A DNA stretch of 35,705 nt, taken from positions 1-35,705 of the forward strand of contig JACPPR010000002.1 in the NCBI GenBank assembly GCA_016190895.1, read 5' to 3'. The notes under the pieces are model-generated. The model was not told the origin of the DNA, did not search any database, and saw only the letters and a list, made by a program, of their open reading frames with translations. The DNA comes from Chloroflexota bacterium. Lineage in GTDB: Bacteria; Chloroflexota; Dehalococcoidia; Dehalococcoidales; UBA2162. This document shows positions 9,968 to 20,317 of this stretch, in pieces. Position 1 is the first letter of the stretch. Each line of letters begins with the position of its first letter. The position numbers and the translations under genes are program-made.

Positions 9968-10303
9968 ACGCAGCAAAAAGACGATAAGGAACTGATTGGC
10001 AAGGTTATCAACCCGATAGAGCTGGTAAATTACCAGGCCGGCACCGTGGTCAGCCGGACGATAATCGATAAGAAAGCGGGCACCTGTACCCTCTTCGCCT
10101 TCGATGCCGGGCAGGGTTTGAGTGAACATACTGCTCCGTTCGACGCCCTGGTCTATCTGCTCGATGGCGAAGCCGAGATTACTATCTCCGGCAAACCTTT
10201 TCAATTGAAAGCAGGCGATAGCATCATAATGCCCGCCGACAAACCTCACGCCTTAAGGGCTATCAAGCCATTCAAAATGATGCTGGTCATGATAAAGTCT
10301 TGA
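9968..10303 (+). CDS. Cupin-domain protein (start codon uncertain)
   Basis: ORF-track GTG at 10046 gives [45 protein letters not shown]...; protein-like sequence continues upstream in frame ([26 protein letters not shown]) with no ATG/GTG/TTG. Confidence 0.75.
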   Translation, partial: TQQKDDKELIGKVINPIELVNYQAGTVVSRTIIDKKAGTCTLFAFDAGQGLSEHTAPFDALVYLLDGEAEITISGKPFQLKAGDSIIMPADKPHALRAIKPFKMMLVMIKS

Positions 10304-10319
10304 AGGAGAACCAAACACG

Positions 10320-12329
10320 ATGAGCAGTGCGAAAATAGAGGAACTCTGTATCAACACCATCCGCTTCCTGGCCGTTGATATGGTGCAGCAGGCCAACTCG
10401 GGACACCCCGGCGCGCCGATGGGTATGGCGCCGATGGCTTACACACTATGGACCCGCTTTCTCAAGTGTAACCCCGCCGACCCCAAATGGCCCGACCGGG
10501 ACCGCTTCGTTCTCTCGGCAGGCCACGCCTCAGCCCTGCTCTACTCAATGCTTCATCTGACCGGCTACGACCTGCCCCTCGATGAGCTTAAGAGATTCCG
10601 CCAGTGGGGCAGCAAGACGCCGGGACACCCCGAATACGGCCTCACGCCCGGCGTCGAGGCAACGACCGGCCCGCTGGGGCAGGGATTTGCCAACGGAGTG
10701 GGCATGGCAATCACCGAGCGGTGGATGGCGGAGCATTACAACCGCCCGGGACACAAGATTATCGACCATTACACCTATGCCTTCCTTTCCGATGGAGACC
10801 TCCAGGAAGGCGTCAGCGCCGAAGCCGCTTCCTTGGCCGGTACGCTCGGCTTGGGCAAGCTGATTTACCTTTATGATGACAACAGCATTTCCATAGAAGG
10901 CAGCACCGACCTGGCTTTCACCGAAAACGTCGGCCGGAGATTCCAGTCGTACGGCTGGCATGTAGTCGGGCCTATCGACGGGATGAATACCGGCGAGGTA
11001 GAAACGGCTATCAAGAAGGCTCAGGCGGAGAAAAAGCGTCCCAGCCTGATTGTTTGCCGCACCACCATCGGCTACGGCTCACCGCACAAGGCAGGCACAG
11101 CTTCCGCCCACGGCGAACCCCTTGGGCAGGAAGAAGTGCGCCTGACCAAAGATAACCTAGGTTGGCCCTACCAGCAGCCTTTCACAGTACCTGACGAGGC
11201 ACGCGCTCACTTCAGCCGTGTTAAAGAGCGAGGCTTCAGCCAGCAAAAGGAGTGGTCGGTCAAGCTGGAGGAGTACCGCCGGGACTATCCTGATGAAGCA
11301 AACCAGTTGGAACGGGAACTGGCCGGGGAGCTTCCCGAAGGGTGGGATGACGCACTGGCCGACCTGTTTAAGACGGTCGATAAACCCATAGCAACCCGAG
11401 ATGCTTCCGGGAGAGTGATGAACGCCACCGCCCGGAAAATGCACAATCTTATCGGAGGCTCGGCAGACCTGGCGCCTTCGACTAAGACTACTCTGACCGA
11501 TTGTGGTGATTTCGGTGCCGAGAACTGCTCGGGACGCAATTTCCACTTCGGCGTCCGCGAGCATGCTATGGGCGCCATCGCCAACGGCATGGCTCTGCAC
11601 GGCGGCATTATCCCCTATACCGGGACCTTCCTTGCCTTTTATGATTACATGCGCCCCCCGCTGCGGCTGGCGGCGCTATCCGGCATCAGGGTAGTCTTTA
11701 TCTTCAGTCATGATTCTATCGGGTTGGGCGAAGATGGGCCGACCCATCAGCCCATCGAGCAGGTGATGGGACTGCGCGCCGTGCCCAATATGGTCACCCT
11801 CCGCCCCGCCGACGCCACCGAGACTGCCGAAGCCTGGCGGGTCGCTTTGAACCGCCGTCGCGGGCCGACCGCCCTGATAACAACGCGCCAGAACCTGCCC
11901 GTGCTCGACCGGACCGCATTAGCTCCGGCTGATGGGGTGCGCCACGGCGCTTATATCCTGTGGGAGGCTGCCACATTACCGGAAGTTATCCTTATCGGCA
12001 CCGGCTCTGAAGTCCACCTCGCCCTGCAGGCGGGCAAGCTCCTGCAGGAAAAGGGCGTTAAAGCCAGGGTCGTCTCGATGCCATCCTGGGAGCTTTTCGA
12101 TGCCCAGCCCCCCGATTACAGGGAAAAAGTGCTGCCGCGAGGAATCCGGGCGCGCGTCTCCATCGAGGCGGGGACGCCGCTCGGCTGGGAGAGGTATATC
12201 GGACTGGACGGGACCGCCATCGGCATCGCGCGCTTCGGCGCCTCGGCTCCGGGCAACGTCATCTACGAAAGACTGGGGATAACCACTCAGAGAGTTGTGG
12301 ATGAAGCTTTGAGATTGCTGGGCAGGTAA
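10320..12329 (+). CDS. tkt: Transketolase
   Basis: 669 aa; [72 protein letters not shown]. Confidence 0.95.
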   Translation: MSSAKIEELCINTIRFLAVDMVQQANSGHPGAPMGMAPMAYTLWTRFLKCNPADPKWPDRDRFVLSAGHASALLYSMLHLTGYDLPLDELKRFRQWGSKTPGHPEYGLTPGVEATTGPLGQGFANGVGMAITERWMAEHYNRPGHKIIDHYTYAFLSDGDLQEGVSAEAASLAGTLGLGKLIYLYDDNSISIEGSTDLAFTENVGRRFQSYGWHVVGPIDGMNTGEVETAIKKAQAEKKRPSLIVCRTTIGYGSPHKAGTASAHGEPLGQEEVRLTKDNLGWPYQQPFTVPDEARAHFSRVKERGFSQQKEWSVKLEEYRRDYPDEANQLERELAGELPEGWDDALADLFKTVDKPIATRDASGRVMNATARKMHNLIGGSADLAPSTKTTLTDCGDFGAENCSGRNFHFGVREHAMGAIANGMALHGGIIPYTGTFLAFYDYMRPPLRLAALSGIRVVFIFSHDSIGLGEDGPTHQPIEQVMGLRAVPNMVTLRPADATETAEAWRVALNRRRGPTALITTRQNLPVLDRTALAPADGVRHGAYILWEAATLPEVILIGTGSEVHLALQAGKLLQEKGVKARVVSMPSWELFDAQPPDYREKVLPRGIRARVSIEAGTPLGWERYIGLDGTAIGIARFGASAPGNVIYERLGITTQRVVDEALRLLGR

Positions 12330-12396
12330 AATGCTAATATGAGTTACGTCTCCATCTCCTCTCCCCTTGCGGGAGAGGATTAAGGTGAGGGGTAAT

Positions 12397-12576
12397 ATGA
12401 AGAAAAAACAGATGGGTAGGAAAGCCAAAGCAGAAAGGAAGTCAGCCCTCCAGAAGCAAAAAATAGCCATGGAGAAGGGGTTTGGCGCGTGGAAAGACGA
12501 AGACCCCCCTGAATTGGCAACTCCGGAAGACTCTTCGGCTTTTGTCCGGGCTATCAGGGATGCAGGGGAAAGATAA
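12397..12576 (+). CDS. Small Lys-rich hypothetical protein (59 aa)
   Basis: MKKKQMGRKAKAERKSALQKQKIAMEKGFGAWKDEDPPELATPEDSSAFVRAIRDAGER; TAATG stop/start overlap with the downstream mgtC-like gene. Confidence 0.6.
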   Translation: MKKKQMGRKAKAERKSALQKQKIAMEKGFGAWKDEDPPELATPEDSSAFVRAIRDAGER

Positions 12577-12992
12577 TGCCGCAATTCACTTTAATGGCTC
12601 AGTTTGAGATGGCGCTGCGGATTCTACTGGCGGCAGCGCTCGGAGCAATCATCGGCTGGCAGAGGGAGAAAGCCCACAAGCCGGCCGGCTTACGCACCCA
12701 CATGCTGATTGCCATCGGCGCCGCTTTATTCACCGTAGTCTCGACAAACGGATTCCCGGGGGGCGTTCCGTCTCAGGTAGCTGCCGGGGTTGTTACCGGC
12801 ATCGGTTTCCTGGGGGCCGGCGCAATTATGCACCGCGGCCGTTCTGTGGAAGGGCTGACCACGGCGGCCAGCATCTGGTCGGTGGCAGCCATCGGCCTGG
12901 CCGCCGGAGCCGGAATGTACATTCTCGCTGTCCTGACTGCCTTTATTGTTTTTCTGGTCCTGTTTTTCCGCCATCCGGAGACTAAAGCCTGA
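12576..12992 (+). CDS. MgtC/SapB family membrane protein
   Basis: ALGAIIGWQREKAHKPAGLRTHMLIAIGAALFTVVS..GIGFLGAGAIMHRGRSVEGLTTAASIW. Confidence 0.92.
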   Translation: MPQFTLMAQFEMALRILLAAALGAIIGWQREKAHKPAGLRTHMLIAIGAALFTVVSTNGFPGGVPSQVAAGVVTGIGFLGAGAIMHRGRSVEGLTTAASIWSVAAIGLAAGAGMYILAVLTAFIVFLVLFFRHPETKA

Positions 12993-13001
12993 GACCGACA
13001 A

Positions 13002-14093
13002 ATGCCAACTATCAAGACAAAGAAAATAGGTGTTTCGCTGGATATGTTCGGCTGCCCGAACCGGTGCCGGCACTGCTATCTAGGCTCTGGCTCCAACGGC
13101 AGAATGTCCGATGACGACTTGCGCTGGATGGCGGCTCAATTCCGCAATTATTTGAAAACTGCCGACACGGCAATCGAATCCCTCAACGTGTCCTCATTTT
13201 TCCGTGAGCCCGATTACTCCGATGAATACCGCCACCTATACGAGTTAGACCAAGAACTGAGCGATGAGCCTGTCGAACGTCACGAACTCCTGAGCATCCG
13301 GCGATTGGCCCACGACAAAGAATACGCTGCCTGGGCGAAATCGGTCGGGCCGCAGACCTGCCAGATAACTTTCTTCGGAATGGAGGAAACGACCGACTGG
13401 TTCTACCGGCGGAAAGGCGCTTTTAAGGACGCTCTTACCGCTACGGAACGGCTCCTCGATGTCGGTATGAAACCCCGCTGGCAAATATTTCTGACGAAGA
13501 AACTGATTCCTGAAATAGATGAACTGTTAAGCCTGATTAAGAGCCTCAGGCTACATGAAAGGGTGCAGGAGCTTGGCGGAGAGTTCCAACTGTTTATGGG
13601 GGCGCCGGACCCTATTGGCGAGGCAGGAAAGATTGAGTACCTGCGCCCAACGGCGGAGGAAGTGGCCAACTTTCCCGAAGAGATTCTGGACGCGTCGAGA
13701 AAGCACCTCAAGACCGATGTGCTGTGGCAAACGGAAAGCGAACTTTATAAGTCGATAATGGAAAGCGAGAAGCCTCGTCCGGCAGATGAAAGTGTGCTTG
13801 CTGAACCATCTCAATTCTGGTTCTTCGTCACCAACAACTGGGACGTCTTTTCTAACGTGGGCACGCTGGAGCCGTGGTGGAAGCTCGGCAATCTCAAGGT
13901 AGATTCCGTGGAAACGATTATGCGCCGATTTGAGCGTGATGAGATTCTTGGCCTTCAGATTCTCCTGCACTATCCTCAGAGTAAATTAGCCGAAGAATAC
14001 GGCGACCCGCAGGGCAGCAAAATCTACTCCGGCAGAGTCGACCTCATCGACTTATACCACGCCCGCCACTGTGAACGAATCTGGCGAATCTAA
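13002..14093 (+). CDS. Radical-SAM-like protein of unknown function
   Basis: 363 aa; MFGCPNRCRHCYLGSGSNGRMSDDDL with CX3CX2C cluster motif; remainder does not match a family I can name. Confidence 0.75.
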   Translation: MPTIKTKKIGVSLDMFGCPNRCRHCYLGSGSNGRMSDDDLRWMAAQFRNYLKTADTAIESLNVSSFFREPDYSDEYRHLYELDQELSDEPVERHELLSIRRLAHDKEYAAWAKSVGPQTCQITFFGMEETTDWFYRRKGAFKDALTATERLLDVGMKPRWQIFLTKKLIPEIDELLSLIKSLRLHERVQELGGEFQLFMGAPDPIGEAGKIEYLRPTAEEVANFPEEILDASRKHLKTDVLWQTESELYKSIMESEKPRPADESVLAEPSQFWFFVTNNWDVFSNVGTLEPWWKLGNLKVDSVETIMRRFERDEILGLQILLHYPQSKLAEEYGDPQGSKIYSGRVDLIDLYHARHCERIWRI

Positions 14094-14130
14094 TACAAAC
14101 GACTCAAATAATGACGCATTCTGTTCGGGT

Positions 14131-14190
14131 TGAAATCCCTCTGTATCTCCCCCGTATCAAGTACGGGGCAGGCTCTTTACAAAAGGGAGA
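14131..14190. repeat. Dispersed repeat copy B (see 9627..9685)
   Basis: Same about 58-bp sequence including CCCCGTATCAAGTACGGGG. Confidence 0.85.
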
Positions 14191-14332
14191 ATCTCCCCCT
14201 TTGGCAAAGTCCCGATTCACTTCGTTCATACGGGATTCCGTATGAGTTTACGAATCGGAAGGGGATTAAGGGGGATTTTCCAGTATGCGTGTATCATGAC
14301 TCGTGTGTTTGTATGAGTCAAGACTGGCTGAT

Positions 14333-15619
14333 TCAGAAAGGAAGAAGGTCTGTTGTAACCGGAGCTTCGTTGATAGTTCCCCCGCTATCGGGCGGAACCT
14401 CTGGAACGTCTCCGGGGGCTGAAGGGGTCGGCGCCACCAGAACCGGCGCCGCTTCTCCGGCACGTGCAATACCGTAACCATACAGCGCGTCTCGGCCAAC
14501 CGTTCCCACGTCTGCGGCAGTAGTGGTTAGCCTCTCGCGCACCTCATCGTTAATGTTGCCATTGCCGTTGCTATCAGCAATTCCGCCGGCGATTATCAGC
14601 GCGGCGAGGCCGGCGACATGCGGCGCCGCCATCGAAGTGCCGCTCTTCACACCGTAGCCACCACCAGGCAGTGTAGAGTTGATGCGCACGCCGGGGGCCG
14701 CCACCTCGATATCCGGACCGGCACCTGACCAGGATGGACGAATATCATTCGTATCGACGGCGGCTACGGCAACCACGGAATCCAGTGTGGCAGGGTAACT
14801 CACCGTATCGCCAAAGCCGAGCGCATTGCCCCGGTTCCCCGCCGAAGCTATGTTCAATATGCCGGCGGCGTACGCTTTATCGAAGGCGGCCTTATACACT
14901 GGACCGGGGTCGGTATACCGTCCGTAGCTGTTGTTCGTGATTTGAATGCCATTGGCAATGCACCACTCGACGGCAGCGATGACATCACTGGCGCGTCCGC
15001 GGCCCGTGGCGTTCAGCACCTTCAAGGCATATAATCTGACTTCGGGAGCGACGCCGACTACACCGACATCGTCGTCTATAGCGGCGATGACACCGGCCAC
15101 GTGCGTACCATGACCGTTGTCATCCATCGGGTCATCATCGTCATTGACGAAGTCATAGCCCCCGGCATAGTTAGCGGCGAGGTCAGGATGGTTATAATCG
15201 ATGCCGCTATCGATGACGGCTATTTTTACTCCGGTTCCCTTGTTGCCAGCGTCATGCATGACGCCCGCTGCGATGCGGTTCACTCCCCAGCTATTGTCCA
15301 GCTCGATGTCCGCAGAGAATACGTCGCTATCCTCCTCGATGCCGACAACGCCGGGATTTTGCCGGAGTCTCTGCAGGGCTGCCGCTGGGATACGGGCAGC
15401 GACTGTCCGTATCAGACGGAGGCTGTGCTTCACTTCGCCGCCAACTTCCGCAATAAGCGCCTCCTCGGCCGGGCCTGGCTCATGGTCGAAGGCTACTATG
15501 ACTTCGACCATCTCAGGACTCGAAGCCGAAACTCCGGCGCCGATGAGACCCATAAACAAAGCCGTAATCAGAACGGCTAGCAGTGCCTTTCGCGCCACTT
15601 TCCCCACCCCCACTTGCAA
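14333..15619 (-). CDS. Secreted subtilisin-like serine protease (S8) with I9-type propeptide
   Basis: Signal peptide; VKIAVIDSGIDYNHPDLA, DDNGHGTHVAGVIAA, SGTSMAAPHVAGLAALI catalytic triad motifs; Pro-rich C-terminus. Confidence 0.95.
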   Translation of the reverse strand: MQVGVGKVARKALLAVLITALFMGLIGAGVSASSPEMVEVIVAFDHEPGPAEEALIAEVGGEVKHSLRLIRTVAARIPAAALQRLRQNPGVVGIEEDSDVFSADIELDNSWGVNRIAAGVMHDAGNKGTGVKIAVIDSGIDYNHPDLAANYAGGYDFVNDDDDPMDDNGHGTHVAGVIAAIDDDVGVVGVAPEVRLYALKVLNATGRGRASDVIAAVEWCIANGIQITNNSYGRYTDPGPVYKAAFDKAYAAGILNIASAGNRGNALGFGDTVSYPATLDSVVAVAAVDTNDIRPSWSGAGPDIEVAAPGVRINSTLPGGGYGVKSGTSMAAPHVAGLAALIIAGGIADSNGNGNINDEVRERLTTTAADVGTVGRDALYGYGIARAGEAAPVLVAPTPSAPGDVPEVPPDSGGTINEAPVTTDLLPF

Positions 15620-15903
15620 TCCTCAGTCAGAGATTATGTGAGCACTCTGCCGCGTGGAAACGGCAATAAAACTAGACACACCGTGACCGATAGCGAAATT
15701 TAGTAGAAGAAGAGATGTAATACTACTACATAATAATTTTACCCTTACCGGTGATACGTGTCAAAAAAAGAGCGTACATCCCCATTGACAACACTCACCA
15801 AAGGCACTATATTCTGATTTAAACCCTGTTACTCGCCACAGCCGTAAGAGGGGGGATTTGCCCTGGGGTGCGGATTAGCTTGGATATACATACATAGGAC
15901 GAT

Positions 15904-16614
15904 ATGACTACCGCGAGAGATACTATCAAGTTCATGAGGCGCCTGGGCATTGTTTTGATAACCTTGCCAGAGGCCGTTACCACCCCATTCGGCGTAGCGC
16001 TCCTACTTGGCGCGCGCTATCTGTCCAAAAGACTTGAGGCTAACCTGTATGAGCGCCTACGGGGAACGTTCCAGCATTATCTGGCTCACACCACCAGGCG
16101 TCCCGTCCATAATGCCGGCAAATCCGGCGTTCCAGGAAAAGTAGAGCGCTCTGCCCGGAGTGAGCCTCGCCCGATTCCAATTCCGGTGAAAAACAATAAC
16201 GCTAAGGATGAGTCACTTCCTTTGAACTGGCAGAGCCAGCGCAAAGCACCGGCTGACGTGGTACACCACGCCATGGATTGGAAGAAGTTCTCTCCGCATT
16301 ATGGAACGATTGCCGGCGCGAAACTCGTACCCAGCCGCCCCGCCTCCGAAGTTAAAACTGTCAGGTTTGCCAGGTTGATACACCACGAAATCGATATCCG
16401 GAAACTCTCCCGGCGTTTTAGGGTCGATGACAACAGCGCGGCTGATTCCGGTTCGGCTGTTACCGCTGATGAAGTGTTGGTGAACCACTCCCTCAGCACC
16501 AGGTTTATTGCTCGGCATTATGAGACTGCTAACCTCCCGCCAGCCCCACCCAAGTACCATACCATAGACATGGCGTCACTGCAGAGGCGCTTCGGCGCTC
16601 CCGCTCTTCGGTAG
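15904..16614 (+). CDS. Hypothetical protein with four degenerate HxIDxxxLxRRFG-like repeats
   Basis: ATG ORF 236 aa; HAMDWKKFSPHYG, HEIDIRKLSRRFR, HSLSTRFIARHYE, HTIDMASLQRRFG. Confidence 0.65.
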   Translation: MTTARDTIKFMRRLGIVLITLPEAVTTPFGVALLLGARYLSKRLEANLYERLRGTFQHYLAHTTRRPVHNAGKSGVPGKVERSARSEPRPIPIPVKNNNAKDESLPLNWQSQRKAPADVVHHAMDWKKFSPHYGTIAGAKLVPSRPASEVKTVRFARLIHHEIDIRKLSRRFRVDDNSAADSGSAVTADEVLVNHSLSTRFIARHYETANLPPAPPKYHTIDMASLQRRFGAPALR

Positions 16615-17967
16615 CGTCGTCACCAGCGCCGCCCCGACCAGGGTCAGGATAGCGAAGCTCAACCAGGCGCCCTGATAGCTGCCCCAGGTATCATAGGCCC
16701 ACCCCGCCAACGGAGCGCCGGAGACATTCCCCAGCATCATGATGCCCGAGTTAAAGCCGAGCACCTTGCCGATGTTGCCCCGCCCGAAGTATCGGCGCAG
16801 CAAGGTTATCCTGGAAGTGACGCTCGCCCCCCAGCCCAGGCTGAAAATAATGACGAAGGGCGCCAGCAGCCACATCCTCTCCGCACTCGAATAGCCGAAA
16901 AGGAACAACCCGGCCATCATAAAAAAGAAGCTGGCTGTGAAGACCGTCCGGCTGCCGAACCTATCACCGAGCCAGCCGCTGCTGAGGCGCCCCCCGATGC
17001 TGGCTAAAGGCAGCACCAGAGCCACCAGCCCTGACATAGACCGGCTGATACTAACGCTGCTGAGATAGGGCATCATGTGAGTCACCACGGCGCCGACCAC
17101 GAACGAGTGGCAGGCAGAGGATACGGCGATTTGCCAGAAAGCCCGGCCTTTCAACACCTCCTTCATCGGCACATTGACTTCTTCGCTTACTTCCGGCTGA
17201 TTAGTTCCATCACTATTCACCGTAGTTTCACGGGTATCGCCATCGGGCTGGTAGCCGTATTTTTCCGGCTTGTGCCGAATCATCAGTGAAAGCGGCAACA
17301 CTATGGGCAATGTCCCCAGCCCGACGATGACCATTGCCTGCCGCCACTGATAAGTATCGATTAGCGCGGTTACCACCGGCACCAGAAGGCCGCCCAGCCC
17401 GAAGCCACTGGCAACCAGCCCGGTGGCCAGCCCGGCATTCCTGCGGAACCAGTTAGCCACCGCCGCCATCAGCACCACGCCCGTGCAGGTGCTCATACCA
17501 AGGGCTATCACAATAAATGCCAGGTAATACATCCCGAGCGAGGTGACCCGGCTCAAAAGAAGGAAACCCAGGGCAATGATGATACTGCCGAAGAATATCA
17601 GCCGCCTCGGCCCCCAGCGGTCGACCAGAATCCCGACCGCAGGTGATAGCAGGCCAGTCTCAAAGCCACGCAGGGATGCCGCCAGCGAAATCTGGGCGTA
17701 GCTCCAGCCAAATTCGTTGGAGATTGACTCGAAAACAGCCGTAAAGCCGAAATGGGCGATGCCACCGGTATAAAGAATGATAATGACAGAAGCGGCGACC
17801 AGATACCAGCCGTAAAATATCTTAGGCAGCTTGCGTATGGCAGTCATTAACGGGCGGTTGCTCCATTTCGAGTGTTGCGTTAAGGGAACTCCCAATCTTA
17901 TCACCGGAGGGCGTAGATAGCAAGAACGCTCTGAGGCTATCGGAAAATGCAGGCAATGACAACGCAA
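16576..17967 (-). CDS. MFS transporter (monocarboxylate/OFA-like); start likely internal (MTAIRKLPKIFYGWYLV..)
   Basis: 12-TM-like sequence, FYGWYLVAASVIIILYTGGIAHFGFTAVFESI, LVDRWGPRRLIFFG, WLGDRFGSRTVF. Confidence 0.9.
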   Translation of the reverse strand: MRCHCLHFPIASERSCYLRPPVIRLGVPLTQHSKWSNRPLMTAIRKLPKIFYGWYLVAASVIIILYTGGIAHFGFTAVFESISNEFGWSYAQISLAASLRGFETGLLSPAVGILVDRWGPRRLIFFGSIIIALGFLLLSRVTSLGMYYLAFIVIALGMSTCTGVVLMAAVANWFRRNAGLATGLVASGFGLGGLLVPVVTALIDTYQWRQAMVIVGLGTLPIVLPLSLMIRHKPEKYGYQPDGDTRETTVNSDGTNQPEVSEEVNVPMKEVLKGRAFWQIAVSSACHSFVVGAVVTHMMPYLSSVSISRSMSGLVALVLPLASIGGRLSSGWLGDRFGSRTVFTASFFFMMAGLFLFGYSSAERMWLLAPFVIIFSLGWGASVTSRITLLRRYFGRGNIGKVLGFNSGIMMLGNVSGAPLAGWAYDTWGSYQGAWLSFAILTLVGAALVTTLPKSGSAEAPLQ

Positions 17968-18029
17968 TCGGTGACTTTACTACCCCAATTATGGTAATCT
18001 ATAACATCAAGAAAAAGGAGAGACCTGCT

Positions 18030-19214
18030 ATGGCTGAAGCTGCTTACAAACATCTGAACCCGCCCCAGCGAATTTTACTCGGCCCCGGTCCCAGCAACGT
18101 CCACCCCCGAGTCCAGATGGCAATGCTGGCGCCGATGGTAGGGCATCTCGACCCCTACTTCGTCACCATCATGGAAGATACTATGGAATTGCTCCGCCAG
18201 GTTTTCCGGACAAAGAACAAGCTGACCTTCCCTATCTCCGGTACCGGCTCGGCCGGTATGGAGGCCAGCTTCTGCAACTTCCTGGAGCCGGGGGATACCG
18301 CCATTATCGGCGTTAATGGGCTCTTCGGCGAAAGGATGGCCGAGAACGCCCGGCGCTGTGGCGCTAAAGTCATCCAGTTGACTGCCGAGTGGGGAAAGAT
18401 TATCGAACCCGCCGCCATCAAGGAAGCTCTCCACAATGAAAAGAAGGTGAAGCTCCTTGCCCTGGTCCACGCTGAGACCTCGACAGGTGTCCTTCAACCG
18501 CTAGCCGAGGCCTCCAGGCTCGCTAGAGAGCACGAAGCTCTCTTCCTGGTGGATACCGTCACATCCCTGGGCGGGCACGAGGTAGCCGTGGATGACTGGG
18601 GCATCGATATCTGCTATAGCGGCACCCAGAAATGCCTGAGCTGCCCTCCGGGGCTGGCCCCCCTTACCGTCAACGAAAAGGCGCTTGCCACCTTGCCGAA
18701 GCGCACCCACCAGATGGCAAGCTGGTATTTCGACCTCTCCCTGCTTGTCGGCTACTGGTCGAGCAGCCGCTTTTATCACCACACCGCCCCAATCAGCATG
18801 GTCTTTGCCCTGCATGAGGCTTTAGCCTTAATCAGCGACGAGGGTTTGGAAGCCCGTACGGCGCGGCATTTGAAACACGGTGCCGCTCTGCAGGCCGGCC
18901 TCGAGGCGATGGGGCTGACCCTGCATGCCGAAAAGAATTACCGCCTGAGCACCCTGACCACGGTGCGCATTCCATCGGGTGTGGACGACCTCAGGGTAAG
19001 GCAGGCTCTGCTCAATAAATGGAATATTGAAATCGGGGGCGGGCTGGGTCCTCTCAAGGGGCAAATCTGGCGCATCGGACTGATGGGGTATGGCTCGACG
19101 GCAGAGAACGTCCTGCTTGTCTTGACCGCTCTGGAAAAGCAGCTTGCCGAAGAGGGCTACAAGCTGACACCGGGTGCGGGAGTCGCTGCCGCGAGCGAGG
19201 TGCTGAGGAAGTAG
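18030..19214 (+). CDS. Class V aminotransferase (alanine-glyoxylate / serine-pyruvate type)
   Basis: LLGPGPSNVHPRVQMAMLAPMVGHLDP.., DTVTSLGGHEVAVDDWGIDICYSGTQKCLSCPPGLAP. Confidence 0.93.
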   Translation: MAEAAYKHLNPPQRILLGPGPSNVHPRVQMAMLAPMVGHLDPYFVTIMEDTMELLRQVFRTKNKLTFPISGTGSAGMEASFCNFLEPGDTAIIGVNGLFGERMAENARRCGAKVIQLTAEWGKIIEPAAIKEALHNEKKVKLLALVHAETSTGVLQPLAEASRLAREHEALFLVDTVTSLGGHEVAVDDWGIDICYSGTQKCLSCPPGLAPLTVNEKALATLPKRTHQMASWYFDLSLLVGYWSSSRFYHHTAPISMVFALHEALALISDEGLEARTARHLKHGAALQAGLEAMGLTLHAEKNYRLSTLTTVRIPSGVDDLRVRQALLNKWNIEIGGGLGPLKGQIWRIGLMGYGSTAENVLLVLTALEKQLAEEGYKLTPGAGVAAASEVLRK

Positions 19215-19246
19215 GCTTGCCCCATCTCTAGTGCACTTGCCTGAAT

Positions 19247-19301
19247 GTCATTGCGAGACCATTCCGCCCGCATGCGGAAGGCGAAGCAATCTGGGTGGGG
19301 T
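19247..19301. repeat. Dispersed GTCATTGCGAG..GAAGCAATCTGGGTGGGG repeat
   Basis: Shared with 7197.. and, inverted, with about 33515..33576. Confidence 0.75.
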
Positions 19302-19442
19302 TTCCTCCCTTCCCTGAGATGCGCAGTTTACACTGAGCGAAGCGAACGTGTCCCGATGGAATCGGGACTCCAGCATAACAAGTCGTTGATGTCCTTCTAA
19401 TCCGAAGCACACGCTTTTCCAGGGAATACGAGACCTATTCAT

Positions 19443-20309
19443 ATGAACCGACAATATTTCGTTCTGGCAATAGGCGTAATATCCGTTTCCTTCGCCGCTG
19501 TATTCATCCGTCTCGCTGATGCGCCGTCTCTGGTTATCGCCGCCTACCGGATGGGGCTGGCTTCTCTGGTCATCGTCCCTCTGGCGTGGTGGCGGTCGGG
19601 CAATGAGCTACGCCGCCTGTCGGGGCGGGACATCTTGCTGGCGCTGGCTTCAGGAGCCTTCCTGGCCCTCCACTTCGGACTGTGGATAGCCTCGCTCAGC
19701 TACACTTCGGTAGCTACATCGGTGGTCATGGTCACCACCACGCCTATTTTCGTCGCCGTCGTTTCATATTTCCTTTTTCACGAAAAGCTGAGCCGGCGAA
19801 CGGGCGTGGGCATCGCAATATCCATCATCGGCTCGGTTATTATCGGCTACAGCAACTGGAAAGTGGGGCCCGGCTCGCTCTTCGGTGGCATTCTGGCCCT
19901 GCTGGGCGCCCTAGCTGTGGTCGGTTATCTCATCATCGGGCGCAGGTTAATGCGGCTTATGGGACTCTTGAGCTACGCATCTCTATCCTATGGCTCAGCG
20001 GCAGCGCTCCTGCTGTTGGCAGCGCTCGTCTCCGGCAACAGACTTTTCGGCTATTCCAACGACACCTACCTGATGTTGGCGCTGCTGGCAATCGTACCCC
20101 AGCTTATCGGACACTCCTCGGTAAACTGGGCGCTGCGTTTCATCTCAGCCACCCTGGTCACCGTCGCCGTGCTCGGTGAGCCGGTGGGAGCTACTATACT
20201 GGCATCAGTGATACTAAAGGAGCCGCCGACTCTCAGTGAAGTCGGCGGCGGTATTCTCATCCTGGCCGGCATTTTCATTGCCTTCAGAAAGAACGAGACG
20301 TCAAAGTGA
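19443..20309 (+). CDS. EamA/DMT-superfamily transporter
   Basis: Two EamA-like repeats, SFAAVFIRLADAPSLVIAAYRMGLASLVIVPLAWW; LGEPVGATILASVILKEPPTLSEVGGGILILAGIF. Confidence 0.9.
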   Translation: MNRQYFVLAIGVISVSFAAVFIRLADAPSLVIAAYRMGLASLVIVPLAWWRSGNELRRLSGRDILLALASGAFLALHFGLWIASLSYTSVATSVVMVTTTPIFVAVVSYFLFHEKLSRRTGVGIAISIIGSVIIGYSNWKVGPGSLFGGILALLGALAVVGYLIIGRRLMRLMGLLSYASLSYGSAAALLLLAALVSGNRLFGYSNDTYLMLALLAIVPQLIGHSSVNWALRFISATLVTVAVLGEPVGATILASVILKEPPTLSEVGGGILILAGIFIAFRKNETSK

Positions 20310-20317
20310 CCCGGCTT

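Noticed and set aside
20219-20252. CCGCCGACT..AGTCGGCGG hairpin in the EamA gene
   Set aside because: Inside a well-conserved coding frame near its end; likely codon-driven and no supporting context for regulation.
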